58,871 bases of DNA from Alphaproteobacteria bacterium (GCA_018826515.1 JAHKAM010000053.1:1-58871); one strand, 5' to 3'. Counted from the first letter of the stretch, positions 16,306 to 27,046 are shown. Numbers and translations: made by a program. The notes: generated by a model from the sequence alone, not told the origin.

Positions 16306-16779
16306 CTAGTTGGCGGTGACGTAGCGGGCGCTGACCCAGCCGCCGCCGGCGATCTGCACCCACTCGCCCTGCGAGCCGGTGGCGCTGAACGGCTGGCCGG
16401 CGGACAGCATGCCGACCTGGCGGTAGTTGGTGCCGGGCCCCGAACGGATGCGCAGGTTCGACGTGGCGCGATAGGCCCCGCCCGAGGTGGCGCTCTCGGA
16501 CCGGGCGCGCTGCTGGTTGCAGCCGATGTAGGAGCCGGCGGCCGCGCCGGCGCCGGCGCCGGCCACGGCGCCGAGGGCGCGCTCATTGGACGAAATCTGG
16601 CTGCCGGCGAGGGCGCCGATCACGCCGCCGATCACGGCGCCGGCCTGTTGGCGGCCGCCGGGGGCGTCGCAGTTGGTGATGCCGTTGGCCTGCTGGGCCA
16701 TCGAGGCGGTCGGGACCGCCATGGCAAGCGCAGCCAGGGCGGCGGCGGTGGCCAGGGTGGTGTTCATGATCTTCGACAT
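16306..16779 (-). CDS. Secreted glycine-zipper and SH3 domain protein
   Basis: The 157-residue product has a signal peptide (MSKIMNTTLATAAALAALAMAVPTASMA), a glycine-zipper segment (AGAVIGGVIGALAGSQ and GAVAGAGAGAAAGSYIG, about residues 45-90) and a C-terminal bacterial SH3 domain (LRIRSGPGTNYRQVGML then EWVQI and WVSARYV). Such envelope proteins bind peptidoglycan or membranes. The start at 16779 has GGAGAGA before it; the longer frame does not fit a signal peptide. Two cysteines (in TNCDAP and YIGC) may form a disulfide. No catalytic domain is present. Confidence 0.8.
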   Translation of the reverse strand: MSKIMNTTLATAAALAALAMAVPTASMAQQANGITNCDAPGGRQQAGAVIGGVIGALAGSQISSNERALGAVAGAGAGAAAGSYIGCNQQRARSESATSGGAYRATSNLRIRSGPGTNYRQVGMLSAGQPFSATGSQGEWVQIAGGGWVSARYVTAN

Positions 16780-16878
16780 GGCTCTCTCCAATTCATCGAG
16801 GTTGGTCGATGTCAGGAACAATGCGCGATGTCGGATGAAGGCTCCCGGAGCCCCGCCGTTATGTTCGGTTCATCTTCA

Positions 16879-18549
16879 TCAGGACGCCAATTCGCCCTGC
16901 GCCCCCGCCTCGATCAGGGCGACGGTCTGCGGCAGGCCGTAGATCGCCGCGAACGAGCCGAAGCGCGGCCCCTGCGACGCGCCCAGCAGCACTTCGTACA
17001 GCGCCCCGAACCAGCCGCGCAGCGGCTCGAACGCGTGCTCCTTGCCCACGGCATACACCTCGGTCTGGATCAGCTCGCCATCGGTCGTATCCGCGGGCAG
17101 GGCCCTGAGCCGGGCCGCGAGGTCCAGCAGCGCCGCCTTCTCCTTGTCATCCGGCAGACGATAGGACTTCGTCGGCTTCACGAAGTCCTCGTAATAGTTC
17201 AGCGCGTGCCCCATCAGCCGATCCAGCAGCGGCTCGCTCTGCGGCGTCGCCTCCGGCAGATATTTGGCGAAATAGGCCCACAACTGGTCCTTGTTCGACG
17301 CATTGGCCACGGCGACGAGGTTCAGCAACAGGGCGAACGACACGGGTGACGTGTGCTCGGGCGGAGATCCGGCGTGGATCGACCAGACCGCGTTGTCGAT
17401 CCGCTTGGCCGGCTCCTGCGTCTTGTACGCCTCGATGAAGGCCAGATAATCGTCGATCGCCCGCGGAATGACGTTAAAATGCAGGCTCTTGGCTGATTTC
17501 GGCGATTGGAACATGTACCAGCTCAGCGACTCCGGCGTCCCGTAGCGCAGCCATTCGTCCATGGTCAGGCCGTTGCCCTTGGACTTGGAGATTTTCTTGC
17601 CCTCGATGTCGAGGAAGAGCTCGAAATTGAACCCCTCGGGCGGGACACCGCCGAGGGCGCGACAGATCTTGCCGCTCTCGCGCACGCTCTCGATCAGGTC
17701 CTTGCCCGCCATCTCGTAATCGACGTCCAGCGCCGTCCAGCGCATGGCCCAGTCGGGCTTCCACTGCAGCTTCACATGGCCGCCGGTGACCGGAACCTCG
17801 GTGCGGCCGCCCGCGGGGTCGTCGAAGACGATGGTCCCCTTCTCCACATTCCGCTCCAGCGTCGGCACCTGCAGCACATGGCCGGTGACGGGGCTGACCG
17901 GCAGGAAGGGCGAATAGGTGGCGCGCCGCTCTTCCCCCAGCGTCGGCAGCATGATCGCCTGCACCGCGTCGAACCGCTCCAGCAGGGTCAGCAGGGTCGC
18001 GTCGAACCGGCCGGACCGGTACTGCTCGGTCGAGGACAGGAATTCATACTCAAAGCCGAAACCGTCGAGGAAGGCGCGCAGGCGGGCGTTGTTGTGTGCG
18101 CCGAAGCTGTCATGGGTCCCGAAGGGGTCGCGCACCACGGTCAACGGCTTGTGCAGATCCTCGGCCAGCATTTCCGGATGGGGAATGCCCTCCGGGACCT
18201 TCCTCAGGCCATCCATGTCGTCCGAAAAGGCGATCAGCCGGGTCGGCCAGTGGTCGCCGGTCAGGGCGCGAAAGGCGTTTCGCACCATTGTGGTGCGCGC
18301 AACCTCGCCGAAGGTGCCCATATGCGGCAGGCCGGAGGGGCCGTAGCCGGTCTCGAAGATGACGGACTTCTGCAGGGCCTCGAAGGTCGCCAGCGCCTCG
18401 TCCGCCTTGCCGGCGTCGATCAGCAGTTTGGCGGCGCTGCGCTCGGCGTCGCTCAGCCGCTTCTTCAGCACATGGGCCAGAAGATTGCGGGCCTGTTCGA
18501 ACGGCCAGGACTTGGCGTCGCGCGCGAGGGTTTCGAGGTTCTGCAGCAT
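16879..18549 (-). CDS. lysS: Class I lysine--tRNA ligase
   Basis: The 556-residue enzyme is of the class I type found in archaea and many alphaproteobacteria, unrelated to the class II LysRS of most bacteria. The HIGH-like signature is [11 protein letters not shown] and the KMSKS loop is KKISKSKGN. The tRNA-binding C-terminus follows. It charges tRNA-Lys, one copy of which (UUU) lies at 24.1 kb. The start [13 protein letters not shown] at 18549 was chosen since the frame extends to 19149 only through an unrelated gene. The DUF4126 gene ends 47 bp upstream on the same strand. Confidence 0.96.
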   Translation of the reverse strand: MLQNLETLARDAKSWPFEQARNLLAHVLKKRLSDAERSAAKLLIDAGKADEALATFEALQKSVIFETGYGPSGLPHMGTFGEVARTTMVRNAFRALTGDHWPTRLIAFSDDMDGLRKVPEGIPHPEMLAEDLHKPLTVVRDPFGTHDSFGAHNNARLRAFLDGFGFEYEFLSSTEQYRSGRFDATLLTLLERFDAVQAIMLPTLGEERRATYSPFLPVSPVTGHVLQVPTLERNVEKGTIVFDDPAGGRTEVPVTGGHVKLQWKPDWAMRWTALDVDYEMAGKDLIESVRESGKICRALGGVPPEGFNFELFLDIEGKKISKSKGNGLTMDEWLRYGTPESLSWYMFQSPKSAKSLHFNVIPRAIDDYLAFIEAYKTQEPAKRIDNAVWSIHAGSPPEHTSPVSFALLLNLVAVANASNKDQLWAYFAKYLPEATPQSEPLLDRLMGHALNYYEDFVKPTKSYRLPDDKEKAALLDLAARLRALPADTTDGELIQTEVYAVGKEHAFEPLRGWFGALYEVLLGASQGPRFGSFAAIYGLPQTVALIEAGAQGELAS

Positions 18550-18596
18550 CAGCGGGGTTTGCCGCTTCCGGCCGCCCCGGTCAACGAAACGGCGCC

Positions 18597-19064
18597 TCAG
18601 CGGCCTCTGACGGCGAAGGCGACGACGCCGATCCCGGCGGCCACGATCAGGGCGTCCTCGATCAGACCGCTTTTCGTCTGGCCGATTTCCCGCATCGCCC
18701 GCTTTCGTCCGGCCAGGGTCAGGTAGACCATCGGCACGGCCGTGGCGACAGCCAGTCCCGCCCCCGCCCGCTCCCGGCCTCCCGGCGCGAGGGCGGCTCC
18801 GGCGATGCCGGCGCTCATGATCCGCGCCAGCAGCCCGAGCAAGACCGTGCGATCCGGCGCCGACTTCATCTTGTCGCCAAACAGTTCGCCGACCCCCATC
18901 GCCAGGGCGCCCGCGGTGAACAGCGGATGGGTCAGGAGCCGCAAGCGGCCGGGCGTCGTCCGCCCGGCGAGGTGCGCGGTGGCCAGCGCGGCCATCGGAG
19001 TCATCGAGCGGGCGCTGGCGACGGCGCCGATCAGCGCGGCCGGCAGGAGATCGGGCGTTTTCAT
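18597..19064 (-). CDS. DUF4126-like membrane protein
   Basis: A 155-residue integral membrane protein with Ala/Gly-rich helices (about residues 8-30, 43-57, 74-96, 104-118 and 135-150). The pattern [21 protein letters not shown] and [16 protein letters not shown], with a conserved Glu, Asp and Lys inside a helical hairpin, matches the DUF4126 family of small putative transport or enzyme proteins of unknown function. It stands directly before the class I LysRS gene on the same strand and may be cotranscribed with it. Confidence 0.72.
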   Translation of the reverse strand: MKTPDLLPAALIGAVASARSMTPMAALATAHLAGRTTPGRLRLLTHPLFTAGALAMGVGELFGDKMKSAPDRTVLLGLLARIMSAGIAGAALAPGGRERAGAGLAVATAVPMVYLTLAGRKRAMREIGQTKSGLIEDALIVAAGIGVVAFAVRGR

Positions 19065-19163
19065 GCCTGAACAACCACCGCAGCCGGGTTCGGTTCACGA
19101 ACTGCGGGATCAAGGCGCGGAGCCGGACGTTTGTTTCCCACGCCCACACAACGAGAGGCCGCC

Positions 19164-19658
19164 ATGACCTACCGCCGCTTCGCCGCGATGATCCTCGTCT
19201 CGACCGTCGTCATGTACGGGTTGATGTTTCTCAATACCTATGAGGTCGACCACGTCCGCTTCAGCGAAACGCGGCTCTACATGGCCCTCATCATGGGGGC
19301 GGTCATGGCGATCATCATGATGGGGTTCATGTGGTCCATGTACGAAAAGACGCGGATCAACCAGGCGATCATCGCCCTTTCCATCGTGGTCTTCGCCGGG
19401 TCGCTGTGGCTGGTGCGCAGCCAGGCGACCCCCGGGGATGTCGCCTATATGAAGGCCATGATCCCGCACCACTCGATCGCCGTCCTGACCAGTGAGCGCG
19501 CCCGCATCCGGGATGCCCGGGTCCGCGAACTGGCCGACGAAATCATTGAGGCCCAGGTGCGCGAGATCGACGAGATGAACGCCCTGATCGCCGATCTGTC
19601 CCGCGACCCGCCCCCGTCGGACGCCCCCGCCCTGCCGCCGCGCGCCGCGACGCCGTAG
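19164..19658 (+). CDS. DUF305 family membrane-anchored protein
   Basis: A 164-residue protein with three predicted membrane helices in the first 90 residues, then the DUF305 helical motif: [21 protein letters not shown], with the two adjacent histidines of the MIPHH signature, and a helix [16 protein letters not shown]305 proteins are ferritin-like bundles found with copper-handling or metal-resistance genes; no such genes flank this one. The Met-rich helices ([13 protein letters not shown]) fit metal exposure. ATG 19164 has GAGAGG before it. A short Pro-rich tail ends the protein. Confidence 0.8.
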   Translation: MTYRRFAAMILVSTVVMYGLMFLNTYEVDHVRFSETRLYMALIMGAVMAIIMMGFMWSMYEKTRINQAIIALSIVVFAGSLWLVRSQATPGDVAYMKAMIPHHSIAVLTSERARIRDARVRELADEIIEAQVREIDEMNALIADLSRDPPPSDAPALPPRAATP

Positions 19659-19686
19659 GACGGCGGTCAGGAGGCTCCCTCTCCCG

Positions 19687-21147
19687 TCAACGATCGGCGG
19701 GCAAGGGCTCCACCTCGGACGGCTGGCCCGCCAGGGCTTCACGCCAGCCGCAGCCGCCCCAATGGGCGACCTTGCCGAGCAGTTCCGCCATGTTCACCGG
19801 CTTGGCGACCAGATCGTCCATGCCCGCCTCGGCATAGGACTCGACCTGTTCCGCCAGGGTATTGGCGGTGACGGCGATGATCGGCACCGCACCCGCCTCG
19901 CCGCCGAGGGCCCGGATGCGGCGCGCGGACTCCACCCCGTCCATCACCGGCATCTGGATGTCCATCAGCACGACGTCCCAGTCGCCGGCCGCCGCCGCCG
20001 CCAGGCCCAGGGCGCCGTCGTCCGCTGTCTCGCAGACCATCCCCTGCCCGGCCAGCATGGCGGTCATCAACATCCGGTTGGTCTGGTTGTCGTCGACGCA
20101 GAGCACCCGCAGCGGCGGCTTGTCGTCCGGCCCGGGTACCGCGTCCGGAGCACGCTCAACAGGCTTTGCCGCATCCGGCGCGGCCATGGGCGCGGGAACC
20201 GGGTCGTCGCCCTGCTCCGACAGGTCGATCATCTGGTTGACGACCTTCAGCAGCCTTTGTCCGGCCTCGTGAATCCGCCTTGCCTGCTCGCCCTGCGCCG
20301 CGGTCAGGCCCGCGCCGGACAGCAGCCCGGAGAAGCCGATGACGGCGTTGAGGGGAGTCCGCAGTTCGTGCGACATGTCGGTGAGAAACGTCTGCCGTGC
20401 TTCCGCCATGGCGGTCTTCTGCTCAGCGGACGCCTGTGCGCCCTCCGCCTCGACCCGGGCCGTGACGTCCTGTTCGTTGAGGAGCACGCCCGCCGCGCCG
20501 GTCACAGGATCGGAGACAGGGCGGGCATCCACATCGTGCCATCGACGCCCCGCGCCGGTCTCGACCTCGCATAGTTGACTGACCGCCTGGCCTGTCCGGG
20601 CCTGTTCCAGGAACCATGCCGCCCGGTCAGGATCAACGAAGCGCGCCGCGAGCGGCCTCTCGCCATCGCCGTAGGCCGCGTAGGCCGCCGGGTTGGAGAA
20701 CAGCAAGGCGCCGGCGCCGTCCAGGAGGGTGATCAGCGTCGATGTATGCCGCAACGCCTCGACCGCCCGGAGTTCCTCGGCCTCCACGTCGAGCGGCGCG
20801 GCCTCGAACAGCAGAACGCCACGCCCGTCGTCCATCTGGACGGTCGAGATGGTCGCCTGCACCGTCACAGGCCGGCCGTTGGGGTAGAAGGTCCAGCGCT
20901 CGTCGACCTCGTTTCCGCCGGCGGTGGCGGCCCTGAGGCGGTCCGTGCGCGCCCTGACCGCAGGCGAGAGGTTCGAAAAATCCCGCGCCAGCAGTTCCTC
21001 AAGGGTCTCGGCGCCCCAAAGGGTCAGGGCGGCCGCATTGGCGTAGACGCCGCGCAGGCTGACCGGGTCGAACATCCAGACAGGTCGGCGCAGCCGATCC
21101 CAGCCGCGCACCGCCGATGACAATTCCGGAAACGCGTCGAGGCTCAT
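19687..21147 (-). CDS. PAS-PAS-HisKA-receiver protein lacking an ATPase domain
   Basis: The 486-residue protein has two PAS-like regions (about residues 10-110 and 120-220), a HisKA dimerisation helix with [16 protein letters not shown] (about 251-266), and a C-terminal receiver starting [12 protein letters not shown] with acceptor Asp in [13 protein letters not shown] and Lys in LVAKPVN. Between HisKA and receiver there is only a 45-residue Pro/Ala/Asp-rich linker: the N, G1, F and G2 boxes of a HATPase_c domain are all absent. It therefore cannot autophosphorylate and must be driven or drained by another kinase. The start is ATG 21147; it is divergent from queA. Confidence 0.85.
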   Translation of the reverse strand: MSLDAFPELSSAVRGWDRLRRPVWMFDPVSLRGVYANAAALTLWGAETLEELLARDFSNLSPAVRARTDRLRAATAGGNEVDERWTFYPNGRPVTVQATISTVQMDDGRGVLLFEAAPLDVEAEELRAVEALRHTSTLITLLDGAGALLFSNPAAYAAYGDGERPLAARFVDPDRAAWFLEQARTGQAVSQLCEVETGAGRRWHDVDARPVSDPVTGAAGVLLNEQDVTARVEAEGAQASAEQKTAMAEARQTFLTDMSHELRTPLNAVIGFSGLLSGAGLTAAQGEQARRIHEAGQRLLKVVNQMIDLSEQGDDPVPAPMAAPDAAKPVERAPDAVPGPDDKPPLRVLCVDDNQTNRMLMTAMLAGQGMVCETADDGALGLAAAAAGDWDVVLMDIQMPVMDGVESARRIRALGGEAGAVPIIAVTANTLAEQVESYAEAGMDDLVAKPVNMAELLGKVAHWGGCGWREALAGQPSEVEPLPADR

Positions 21148-21228
21148 CCCCGACTGATAGCGGCAGCAACTGAAGCAACGCTTAATCGTCTTGACCCCGC
21201 CCCGCCCCCGTGGCCTCTGCGCCGCCTG

Positions 21229-22317
21229 ATGAAGACCGCCGACTTCGACTTCGACCTGCCGGAAGACCGGATCGCCCTCCGCCCCGCCGAGCCGCGCGAT
21301 TCCGCGCGCTTGCTGGTGATTCGGGAGGGCGAACTCGAGGACCGGATCGTCCGCGACCTGCCGGACTTCCTGCGCCCCGGCGACGCCCTGGTGTTCAATG
21401 ACACGCGGGTGATCCCGGCCCGACTGTCGGGCGTGCGGGAGCGGGTCGGACCGGAGGGCGAGACCCTGAGCGTCGCCGTCGAGGCCACCCTGCATCATCG
21501 CGACGCACCCGACGTCTGGTCGGCCTTCATGAAGCCCGGCAAGCGGATCAAACCGGGCGACCGCATCCGCTTCGGCGCCGAAGCGGACGGCGCCTGCCTG
21601 CTCGGTCGCCTCGACGCCACGGTGATCGACAAGGGCGAGGACGGCCTGGTCGCGCTGCGTTTCGACCTTGCGGGCCCCGCGCTGGACGAAGCGATCCGCG
21701 ACGTCGGGCTCATGCCCCTGCCCCCCTATATCGCCGCCAAACGCGCCGAGGACGACCGCGACCGGTCGGACTACCAGACCCTGTTCGCGAAATGGGACGG
21801 CTCGGTCGCCGCTCCGACCGCGGGCCTGCATTTTACCCCCGCCCTGATGGCGGCGATCGAGGCGCGGGGCGTCTCGACCCATGCGGTGACCCTGCACGTC
21901 GGCGCCGGCACCTTCCTGCCGGTCAAGGCGGACGACACCGCCGACCACAGGATGCACAGCGAATGGGGCGAGGTTTCCGCGGAGACCGCCGCGGCCCTGA
22001 ACGCCGTGCGCGCCGCCGGCGGACGAATCGTCTGCGTCGGCACGACCTCCCTGCGATTGCTGGAAAGCGCCACAACCGATGACGGCGTGGTCCAGCCGTT
22101 CCACGGCGACACAGCCATCTTCATCACGCCCGGCTACCGCTTCCGCGCCGCCGATGTGCTGATGACCAATTTCCACCTGCCGAAATCGACCCTGTTCATG
22201 CTGGTCAGCGCCTTCGCGGGGCTGGAAACGATGAAGGCCGCCTATGCCCATGCGGTGAAGGACGGCTATCGCTTCTATTCCTACGGGGATGGCAGCCTGC
22301 TATTCCGCGCCGGCTGA
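21229..22317 (+). CDS. queA: S-adenosylmethionine:tRNA ribosyltransferase-isomerase QueA
   Basis: The 362-residue product has the full QueA length and signatures: [23 protein letters not shown] at the start, [31 protein letters not shown] and [17 protein letters not shown]. QueA transfers ribosyl from SAM to preQ1-modified tRNA, producing epoxyqueuosine. The TGA overlaps the ATG of tgt by one base (TGATG), so the pair is translationally coupled. The gene diverges from a hybrid kinase gene 81 bp upstream. The earlier pathway steps (QueC, QueE, QueD) are encoded at 9.7-11.4 kb. Confidence 0.96.
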   Translation: MKTADFDFDLPEDRIALRPAEPRDSARLLVIREGELEDRIVRDLPDFLRPGDALVFNDTRVIPARLSGVRERVGPEGETLSVAVEATLHHRDAPDVWSAFMKPGKRIKPGDRIRFGAEADGACLLGRLDATVIDKGEDGLVALRFDLAGPALDEAIRDVGLMPLPPYIAAKRAEDDRDRSDYQTLFAKWDGSVAAPTAGLHFTPALMAAIEARGVSTHAVTLHVGAGTFLPVKADDTADHRMHSEWGEVSAETAAALNAVRAAGGRIVCVGTTSLRLLESATTDDGVVQPFHGDTAIFITPGYRFRAADVLMTNFHLPKSTLFMLVSAFAGLETMKAAYAHAVKDGYRFYSYGDGSLLFRAG

Positions 22318-23438
22318 TGCCCTTCCCGTTCGACATCTCCGCCACCGAAGGCCGCGCCCGCACGGGCGTGCTCAGGACCCCGCGCGGCGACATCCGCACA
22401 CCCGCCTTCATGCCGGTCGGAACCGCCGCCACGGTCAAGGCGATGACCGTCGACCAGGTGGCCCAGACCGGCGCCGACATCATCCTGGGCAACACCTACC
22501 ACCTGATGCTGCGACCGGGCCCCGAGCGGATGGAGCGGCTGGGCGGCCTGCACAAATTCATGGGCTGGACCAAACCGATCCTCACGGACAGCGGCGGCTT
22601 CCAGGTCATGTCGCTGGCCGGGATTTCGAGGGTCAAGGAAGACGCCGTCACCTTCGCCAGCCATATCGACGGCTCCAAACACGTCCTCAGCCCCGAGCGT
22701 TCGATCGAAATCCAGGCCGACCGCATCGGCGCCGACATCTCCATGCAGCTGGACCAGTGCGTCTCCTGGCCGGCCGAGGAGCCCGCCGCCCGCGCCGCCA
22801 TGGAGCTGTCGGCCCGCTGGGGCGCCCGTTCGAAGGCGGCGTTCGGGACCCGCGAGACCCAGGCCCTGTTCGGCATCCAGCAGGGGTCGACCTTCGAAGG
22901 CCTGCGTCGCGAATCGTCGGACCGGCTGATCGAAACCGGCTTCGACGGCTACGCCATCGGCGGCCTGGCGGTCGGCGAGGGCCATCAGGCCATGTGCGAG
23001 GTGCTGGACTACGCCCCCGACATGCTGCCCGCCGACCGGCCGCGCTATCTGATGGGGGTGGGCAAGCCCATCGATCTGGTCGAGGCGGTGTGGCGCGGCG
23101 TCGACATGTTCGACTGCGTCCTGCCGACCCGCGCCGGCCGCCACGGCCAGGCCTGGACCTGGGCGGGCCCGATCAACCTCAAGAACGCCCGTTTCGCCGA
23201 GGACCAGGACCCGCTGGAGCCTGACATCGCCTGTCCGGCTTCGCAGGCGTATTCAAAGGCCTATCTGCACCACCTGATCCGCGCTGACGAAATTCTCGGC
23301 AAGGTCCTGCTCAGCTGGCACAACATCGCCTTCTTCCAGGCCCTCACGGCGGCCATGCGCGACGCCATCGCCGCCGGCCGGTTCGAGGCCTTCCGCCGCG
23401 ACTTCCACGCGCGGCACACATCCAACAACCAGAGCTAG
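22317..23438 (+). CDS. tgt: tRNA-guanine transglycosylase with a degenerate zinc site
   Basis: The 373-residue Tgt swaps guanine 34 for preQ1 in tRNAs with GUN anticodons. Catalytic residues are present: [27 protein letters not shown], and [17 protein letters not shown] with the nucleophile Asp. Bacterial Tgt normally binds structural zinc through a C-x-C-x2-C cluster plus His; the DNA at 23222-23253 here reads [19 protein letters not shown], so the first and third Cys are Ile and Ser, and only one Cys and the His remain. It overlaps queA by one base, and its TAG overlaps that of the convergent lipoprotein gene inside a CTAG. Confidence 0.95.
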   Translation: MPFPFDISATEGRARTGVLRTPRGDIRTPAFMPVGTAATVKAMTVDQVAQTGADIILGNTYHLMLRPGPERMERLGGLHKFMGWTKPILTDSGGFQVMSLAGISRVKEDAVTFASHIDGSKHVLSPERSIEIQADRIGADISMQLDQCVSWPAEEPAARAAMELSARWGARSKAAFGTRETQALFGIQQGSTFEGLRRESSDRLIETGFDGYAIGGLAVGEGHQAMCEVLDYAPDMLPADRPRYLMGVGKPIDLVEAVWRGVDMFDCVLPTRAGRHGQAWTWAGPINLKNARFAEDQDPLEPDIACPASQAYSKAYLHHLIRADEILGKVLLSWHNIAFFQALTAAMRDAIAAGRFEAFRRDFHARHTSNNQS

Positions 23439-23980
23439 CGCTGGCTGCGGCCCCGCGGCCGGAACCAGCCCGGCGCGGCTGGCGGCGCACAGTTCCGCTG
23501 CATCCCTGTCCCTTTCAGGAAGGCGCGGCGCATCCGGCCGGCCTGGATCGCCGACTGGACGTGGCGGCTGTGCTGTTCGGCCCCGGACAGGCGGCGAATC
23601 CAGCTGCGGCCCGGGATGAAGTCGGTCGTGGCGTCCCGGATGGCGTCCAGCGCGGCCGCCGCGGCCGCGTCCGCCGCCCGCTCGCTGAGGAAGGAGCCGT
23701 CCGGCGACGGCGGCTCGTCAGTGTCCGGGCCCAGGGCCTCGTTCAGCCGGGCGATCTCGGCCCCGATGGTGACGCACTGGTTCAGGTTGCGCAGGTCATA
23801 GGGATTGGCCTCGGCCTGCAGCAGGACCGTCGGGATGTACTGGCGGCGCAGGTTGAAGTCGTCCAGCGGCGCCGTCGCCGCCGCGCCCAGTCCGGCCCCG
23901 AACTGCTGCGCCCCGCCCGAGACGGCCCCGCAGGCCGAGAGGGGGATACAGAGGGCGAGGATCAGACCGGCGGCGCGCAT
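23435..23980 (-). CDS. Predicted lipoprotein, unknown function
   Basis: A 181-residue product from ATG 23980, preceded by AAGGGGGG. A lipoprotein signal ([17 protein letters not shown], lipobox LSAC) is followed by a mixed helical domain ([32 protein letters not shown] and [14 protein letters not shown]) and a basic C-terminus with [15 protein letters not shown] recognise no named domain. It is probably outer-membrane attached. The gene converges on tgt with a 4-base stop overlap. Confidence 0.7.
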   Translation of the reverse strand: MRAAGLILALCIPLSACGAVSGGAQQFGAGLGAAATAPLDDFNLRRQYIPTVLLQAEANPYDLRNLNQCVTIGAEIARLNEALGPDTDEPPSPDGSFLSERAADAAAAAALDAIRDATTDFIPGRSWIRRLSGAEQHSRHVQSAIQAGRMRRAFLKGTGMQRNCAPPAAPGWFRPRGRSQR

Positions 23981-24040
23981 CCCCCCTTCAATCACGGCGC
24001 GGGCCGCTTCGGAAGCGCCTCCGCGATCGGATAAAGGGGA

Positions 24041-24117
24041 TGGTACGCCCTCTCGGGCTCGAACCGAGGACCCTCTGATTAAAAGTCAGATGCTCTAACC
24101 AACTGAGCTAAGGGCGC
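24041..24117 (-). tRNA. tRNA-Lys (anticodon UUU)
   Basis: A 77-base cloverleaf with D-arm GCTC/GAGC, anticodon stem TCTGA/TCAGA around CTTTTAA, T-arm CTCGG/CCGAG with TTCGAGC, and encoded CCA. The acceptor GCGCCCT pairs with AGGGCGT, so the first pair is a G-U wobble. It serves lysine codons AAA and AAG and is charged by the class I LysRS at 16.9-18.5 kb. Confidence 0.95.
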
Positions 24118-24226
24118 ATACCACGCCGGTCGCGTTCGCGGTCCGGCGACGGGCCTTCTGTTGCAAACCGTCGCCGCGGTCAAGGGCTGGCTCGACGTGG
24201 ATCGGGCTGGAGGCTAGGCATTCGGC

Positions 24227-25309
24227 ATGAAACCCTTGTCCGGCCTGCGCATCCTTGAGTTCGACGGCCTGGGGCCGGTGACCTTCGCGGGCATGATGCT
24301 GGCCGACCTCGGCGCCGAGGTTCTGCGTCTGAGCCGCAGCGCCGACGCCGGCGCGGCGGTGTTCAGCGAGGTCGGCGGCCAGGTGCTGCACCGCGGCCGC
24401 GCCGCGGCGGCCGTCAATCTGAAGGACCCGGACCATGTCGCCGGCGTGATGGATCTGATCGGCGGCGCCGACGCCCTGATCGAGGGCTTCCGGCCGGGCG
24501 TGATGGAGCGCCTGGGGCTGGGCCCCGACGTCTGCGCCGCCCGCAACGCCCGGCTGGTCTACGGCCGGATCACCGGCTGGGGCCAGACCGGCCCCATGGC
24601 GCAACAGGTGGGCCACGACATCAACTACATCGCCCTGAGCGGCGCCCTGCACGCGCTCGGCGAGCCCGACCGGCCCCCACGGCCCCCGCTCAACCTGCTC
24701 GGCGACTACGGCGGCGGGGCGATGATGCTGGTCACGGGCGTGCTGGCCGGCCTGCTGGAGGCGAAATCCACCGGCAAGGGCCGGGTGGTGGACGCGGCCA
24801 TGACCGACGGCTCGGCCCTGCTCATGAGCCTGTTCCAGGCGCTCTCGGCGCGCGGCCTGTGGAGCGAGAACCGCGGCGCCAATCTTCTGGACGGCGGCGC
24901 GCCCTTCTATCGCTGCTACGCCTGCAGGGACGGACGGTTCATCGCCGTGGGCGCGCTGGAGCCGCAGTTCTACGCCGCCCTGATCGCCGGCCTGGGGCTG
25001 GAGCCGGAGTCGGCGCCGCAGTTCGACCTGGCCGGATGGCCGGCGCTTCATACGCGGTTCGCGGCCGTGTTTGCGACCCGCGACCGCGACGACTGGGCGG
25101 CGCATTTCGAAGGGACCGACGCCTGCGTCACCCCGGTCCTGACCCTGGCCGAGGCGGCCCGGCACCCTCACAACGCCGCGCGCGGGACCTTTGTCGAACA
25201 GGGCGTCACCCAGGCCGCGCCGGCGCCGCGATTCGCAGGAACGCCCGCCGGGCCGGAGGCGCAACCCGCGCCGATGACCCTGGAAGACGCGCGCAGCCGC
25301 TGGACCTGA
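24227..25309 (+). CDS. CaiB/BaiF family CoA-transferase, alpha-methylacyl-CoA racemase-like
   Basis: The 360-residue product matches 2-methylacyl-CoA racemases rather than true CoA-transferases. LRILEFDGLGPVTFAGMMLADLGAEV is the family N-terminus, and the catalytic His and Asp lie in GHDINYIALSGAL and LLGDYGGGAMM, as in mycobacterial MCR, with Glu in VGALEPQFYAAL. The enzyme interconverts R and S 2-methyl-branched acyl-CoA so that branched chains can enter beta-oxidation. It follows tRNA-Lys and is convergent with a hybrid kinase gene three bases away. No degradative operon surrounds it. Confidence 0.85.
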   Translation: MKPLSGLRILEFDGLGPVTFAGMMLADLGAEVLRLSRSADAGAAVFSEVGGQVLHRGRAAAAVNLKDPDHVAGVMDLIGGADALIEGFRPGVMERLGLGPDVCAARNARLVYGRITGWGQTGPMAQQVGHDINYIALSGALHALGEPDRPPRPPLNLLGDYGGGAMMLVTGVLAGLLEAKSTGKGRVVDAAMTDGSALLMSLFQALSARGLWSENRGANLLDGGAPFYRCYACRDGRFIAVGALEPQFYAALIAGLGLEPESAPQFDLAGWPALHTRFAAVFATRDRDDWAAHFEGTDACVTPVLTLAEAARHPHNAARGTFVEQGVTQAAPAPRFAGTPAGPEAQPAPMTLEDARSRWT

Positions 25310-25312
25310 CCG

Positions 25313-27046
25313 TCAGGCTGCCGCCGCGTCGAACCGGGTGCGTTCGGCGGCGCAGGCCTCCGCCAGGGTGGCGGCCAGCATGGCGGGGTCGATCGGCTTG
25401 GTCAGGAAGGCATGGACGCCCGCGGCGTCCCAGGCGGCGCGATGCACGTCCAGGGCGTTGGCGGTCAGGGCGATGACCGGCGTGGCGCCGTTGACCTCGC
25501 CGGCGCGGATGCGGCGCGTCGCCTCCAGCCCGTCCATGACCGGCATCTGCATATCCATCAGGATGGCGTCGAACCTCTGACCCGAAGCCGCCTCCAGCGC
25601 CTCGGCCCCGTTCTCGACCAGGGTCAGGCGACAGCCGTGCGGTTCCAGCAGCAGCTGCAGGATGCGTCGGTTCACCTCGTGGTCGTCGGCGGCGAGGATC
25701 GACCGACCGGCCAGGGAGCCGGCGATTTCGACCGGCCTCACCGGCGCCGCCGTGGCCGCTTCAACCGCCGTCACCGGCAGGCTGAGGGTGAAGGTCGAAC
25801 CCTCGCCGTCGATGCTCTCCACCGTCAGGGATCCGCCCATCAACTCGGCCAGCTTGCGGCTGATCGACAGGCCCAGGCCCGTACCGCCGTAGCGCCGGGT
25901 GGTGCCGACATCCGCCTGTTCGAAGCTGTTGAAGATCTGACTCACCCGGTCGGCCGGGATGCCGCAACCGGTGTCGGAAACGGCCACGATCATCCGCCCT
26001 CCGAACCAGCTGACCGCGATCCCCACCTCGCCGTCCCGGGTGAATTTCACCGCATTGGACATGAGATTGAACAGGATCTGCTGCACCCGCAGGGGATCGG
26101 TCCGCACCGCGGCGGGCACGTCGGCCGCGACCCGCACCTTCAGCCGAACCCCGTTGGCCAGGGCGCGCGGCTCCCACAGCCGGACCACCGTCGACAGCCG
26201 GTCGCGCACGATCATCTCGGCGCTCTCCAGCTCCATCTTCCCGGCCTCGATCTTGGAGAAGTCGAGCACGTCGTTGAGAAGGCCCATCAGCACATCGCCG
26301 GCGTCGATCAGCATCGACACATGCTCCCGCTGCTGGCTGTCGAGCCGGGTCCGGCGCAGCAGATTGGCGGCCGAGATCACCGCATTCATCGGCGTGCGGA
26401 TCTCATGGCTGACCACGGCCAGGAAGTCGGACTTTGCGGCGCTGGCGACCTCGGCCTTGCGGCGCGCGCTCTGCTCGGCGTCGCGGGCGGACTGAAGCGC
26501 GCCGGTGGTGGAGGAGCTCTGCCGTACCGCAACGACCAAGTGGCTCATATACAGGACGCAGCCGATCGCGATCAGCAGTTCGTGCCAGTTCTGGCTCGAG
26601 ATCGCGCTGAAAACCGGCAGGCCGAAGAAATAGGTCGCGTGCGGCGCCACGGCGGAAAAAAGTATGGGTCGGGCGTGATGCATGTGCAGGCTGACATGCA
26701 GCAGGCCGCCGGCGCACTGGACCATGGCGAACACCTGCCCGACCTCGCCGCCGAAGAACCACATATAGGCGCTCATGGCGGCGTAGACGGCGACGCCAAG
26801 CACGGTGGTGGCGCATGACAGGACCAGATAGCCGCGGTCCGGCAGCCATTCGGGCCGCCGCCGGAACCGGCTGAACACGATCCAGTCGAGGGCCTGGGTC
26901 GCCAGGACCGCGGCGAACCAGAGCGGAGGCCAGATCGAGGGCACAACAAACCAGGCCGTGCAGCCGATAAAGGCCGCCAGAGCGATCCGCGTCTTCAGTT
27001 CCCGGTATCGCACTTGCGACACCATGGCATAGGCCGTGGCTGTCAT
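25313..27046 (-). CDS. Membrane hybrid sensor histidine kinase
   Basis: The 577-residue protein has six predicted membrane helices in its first 195 residues with almost no periplasmic loop, which suits sensing within the membrane. The cytoplasmic part is complete: HisKA with VVSHEIRTPMNAVI, HATPase_c with N-box FNLMSNAVKFT, G1 DTGCGIP, F FNSFEQAD and G2 GGTGLGLSIS, then a receiver (SILAADDHEVN, acceptor Asp in ILMDMQMPVMDG, Lys in LTKPIDP). The membrane region is of the LuxN/MASE type in shape but matches no family I can name. It converges with the CaiB gene. The ligand is unknown. Confidence 0.87.
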   Translation of the reverse strand: MTATAYAMVSQVRYRELKTRIALAAFIGCTAWFVVPSIWPPLWFAAVLATQALDWIVFSRFRRRPEWLPDRGYLVLSCATTVLGVAVYAAMSAYMWFFGGEVGQVFAMVQCAGGLLHVSLHMHHARPILFSAVAPHATYFFGLPVFSAISSQNWHELLIAIGCVLYMSHLVVAVRQSSSTTGALQSARDAEQSARRKAEVASAAKSDFLAVVSHEIRTPMNAVISAANLLRRTRLDSQQREHVSMLIDAGDVLMGLLNDVLDFSKIEAGKMELESAEMIVRDRLSTVVRLWEPRALANGVRLKVRVAADVPAAVRTDPLRVQQILFNLMSNAVKFTRDGEVGIAVSWFGGRMIVAVSDTGCGIPADRVSQIFNSFEQADVGTTRRYGGTGLGLSISRKLAELMGGSLTVESIDGEGSTFTLSLPVTAVEAATAAPVRPVEIAGSLAGRSILAADDHEVNRRILQLLLEPHGCRLTLVENGAEALEAASGQRFDAILMDMQMPVMDGLEATRRIRAGEVNGATPVIALTANALDVHRAAWDAAGVHAFLTKPIDPAMLAATLAEACAAERTRFDAAAA

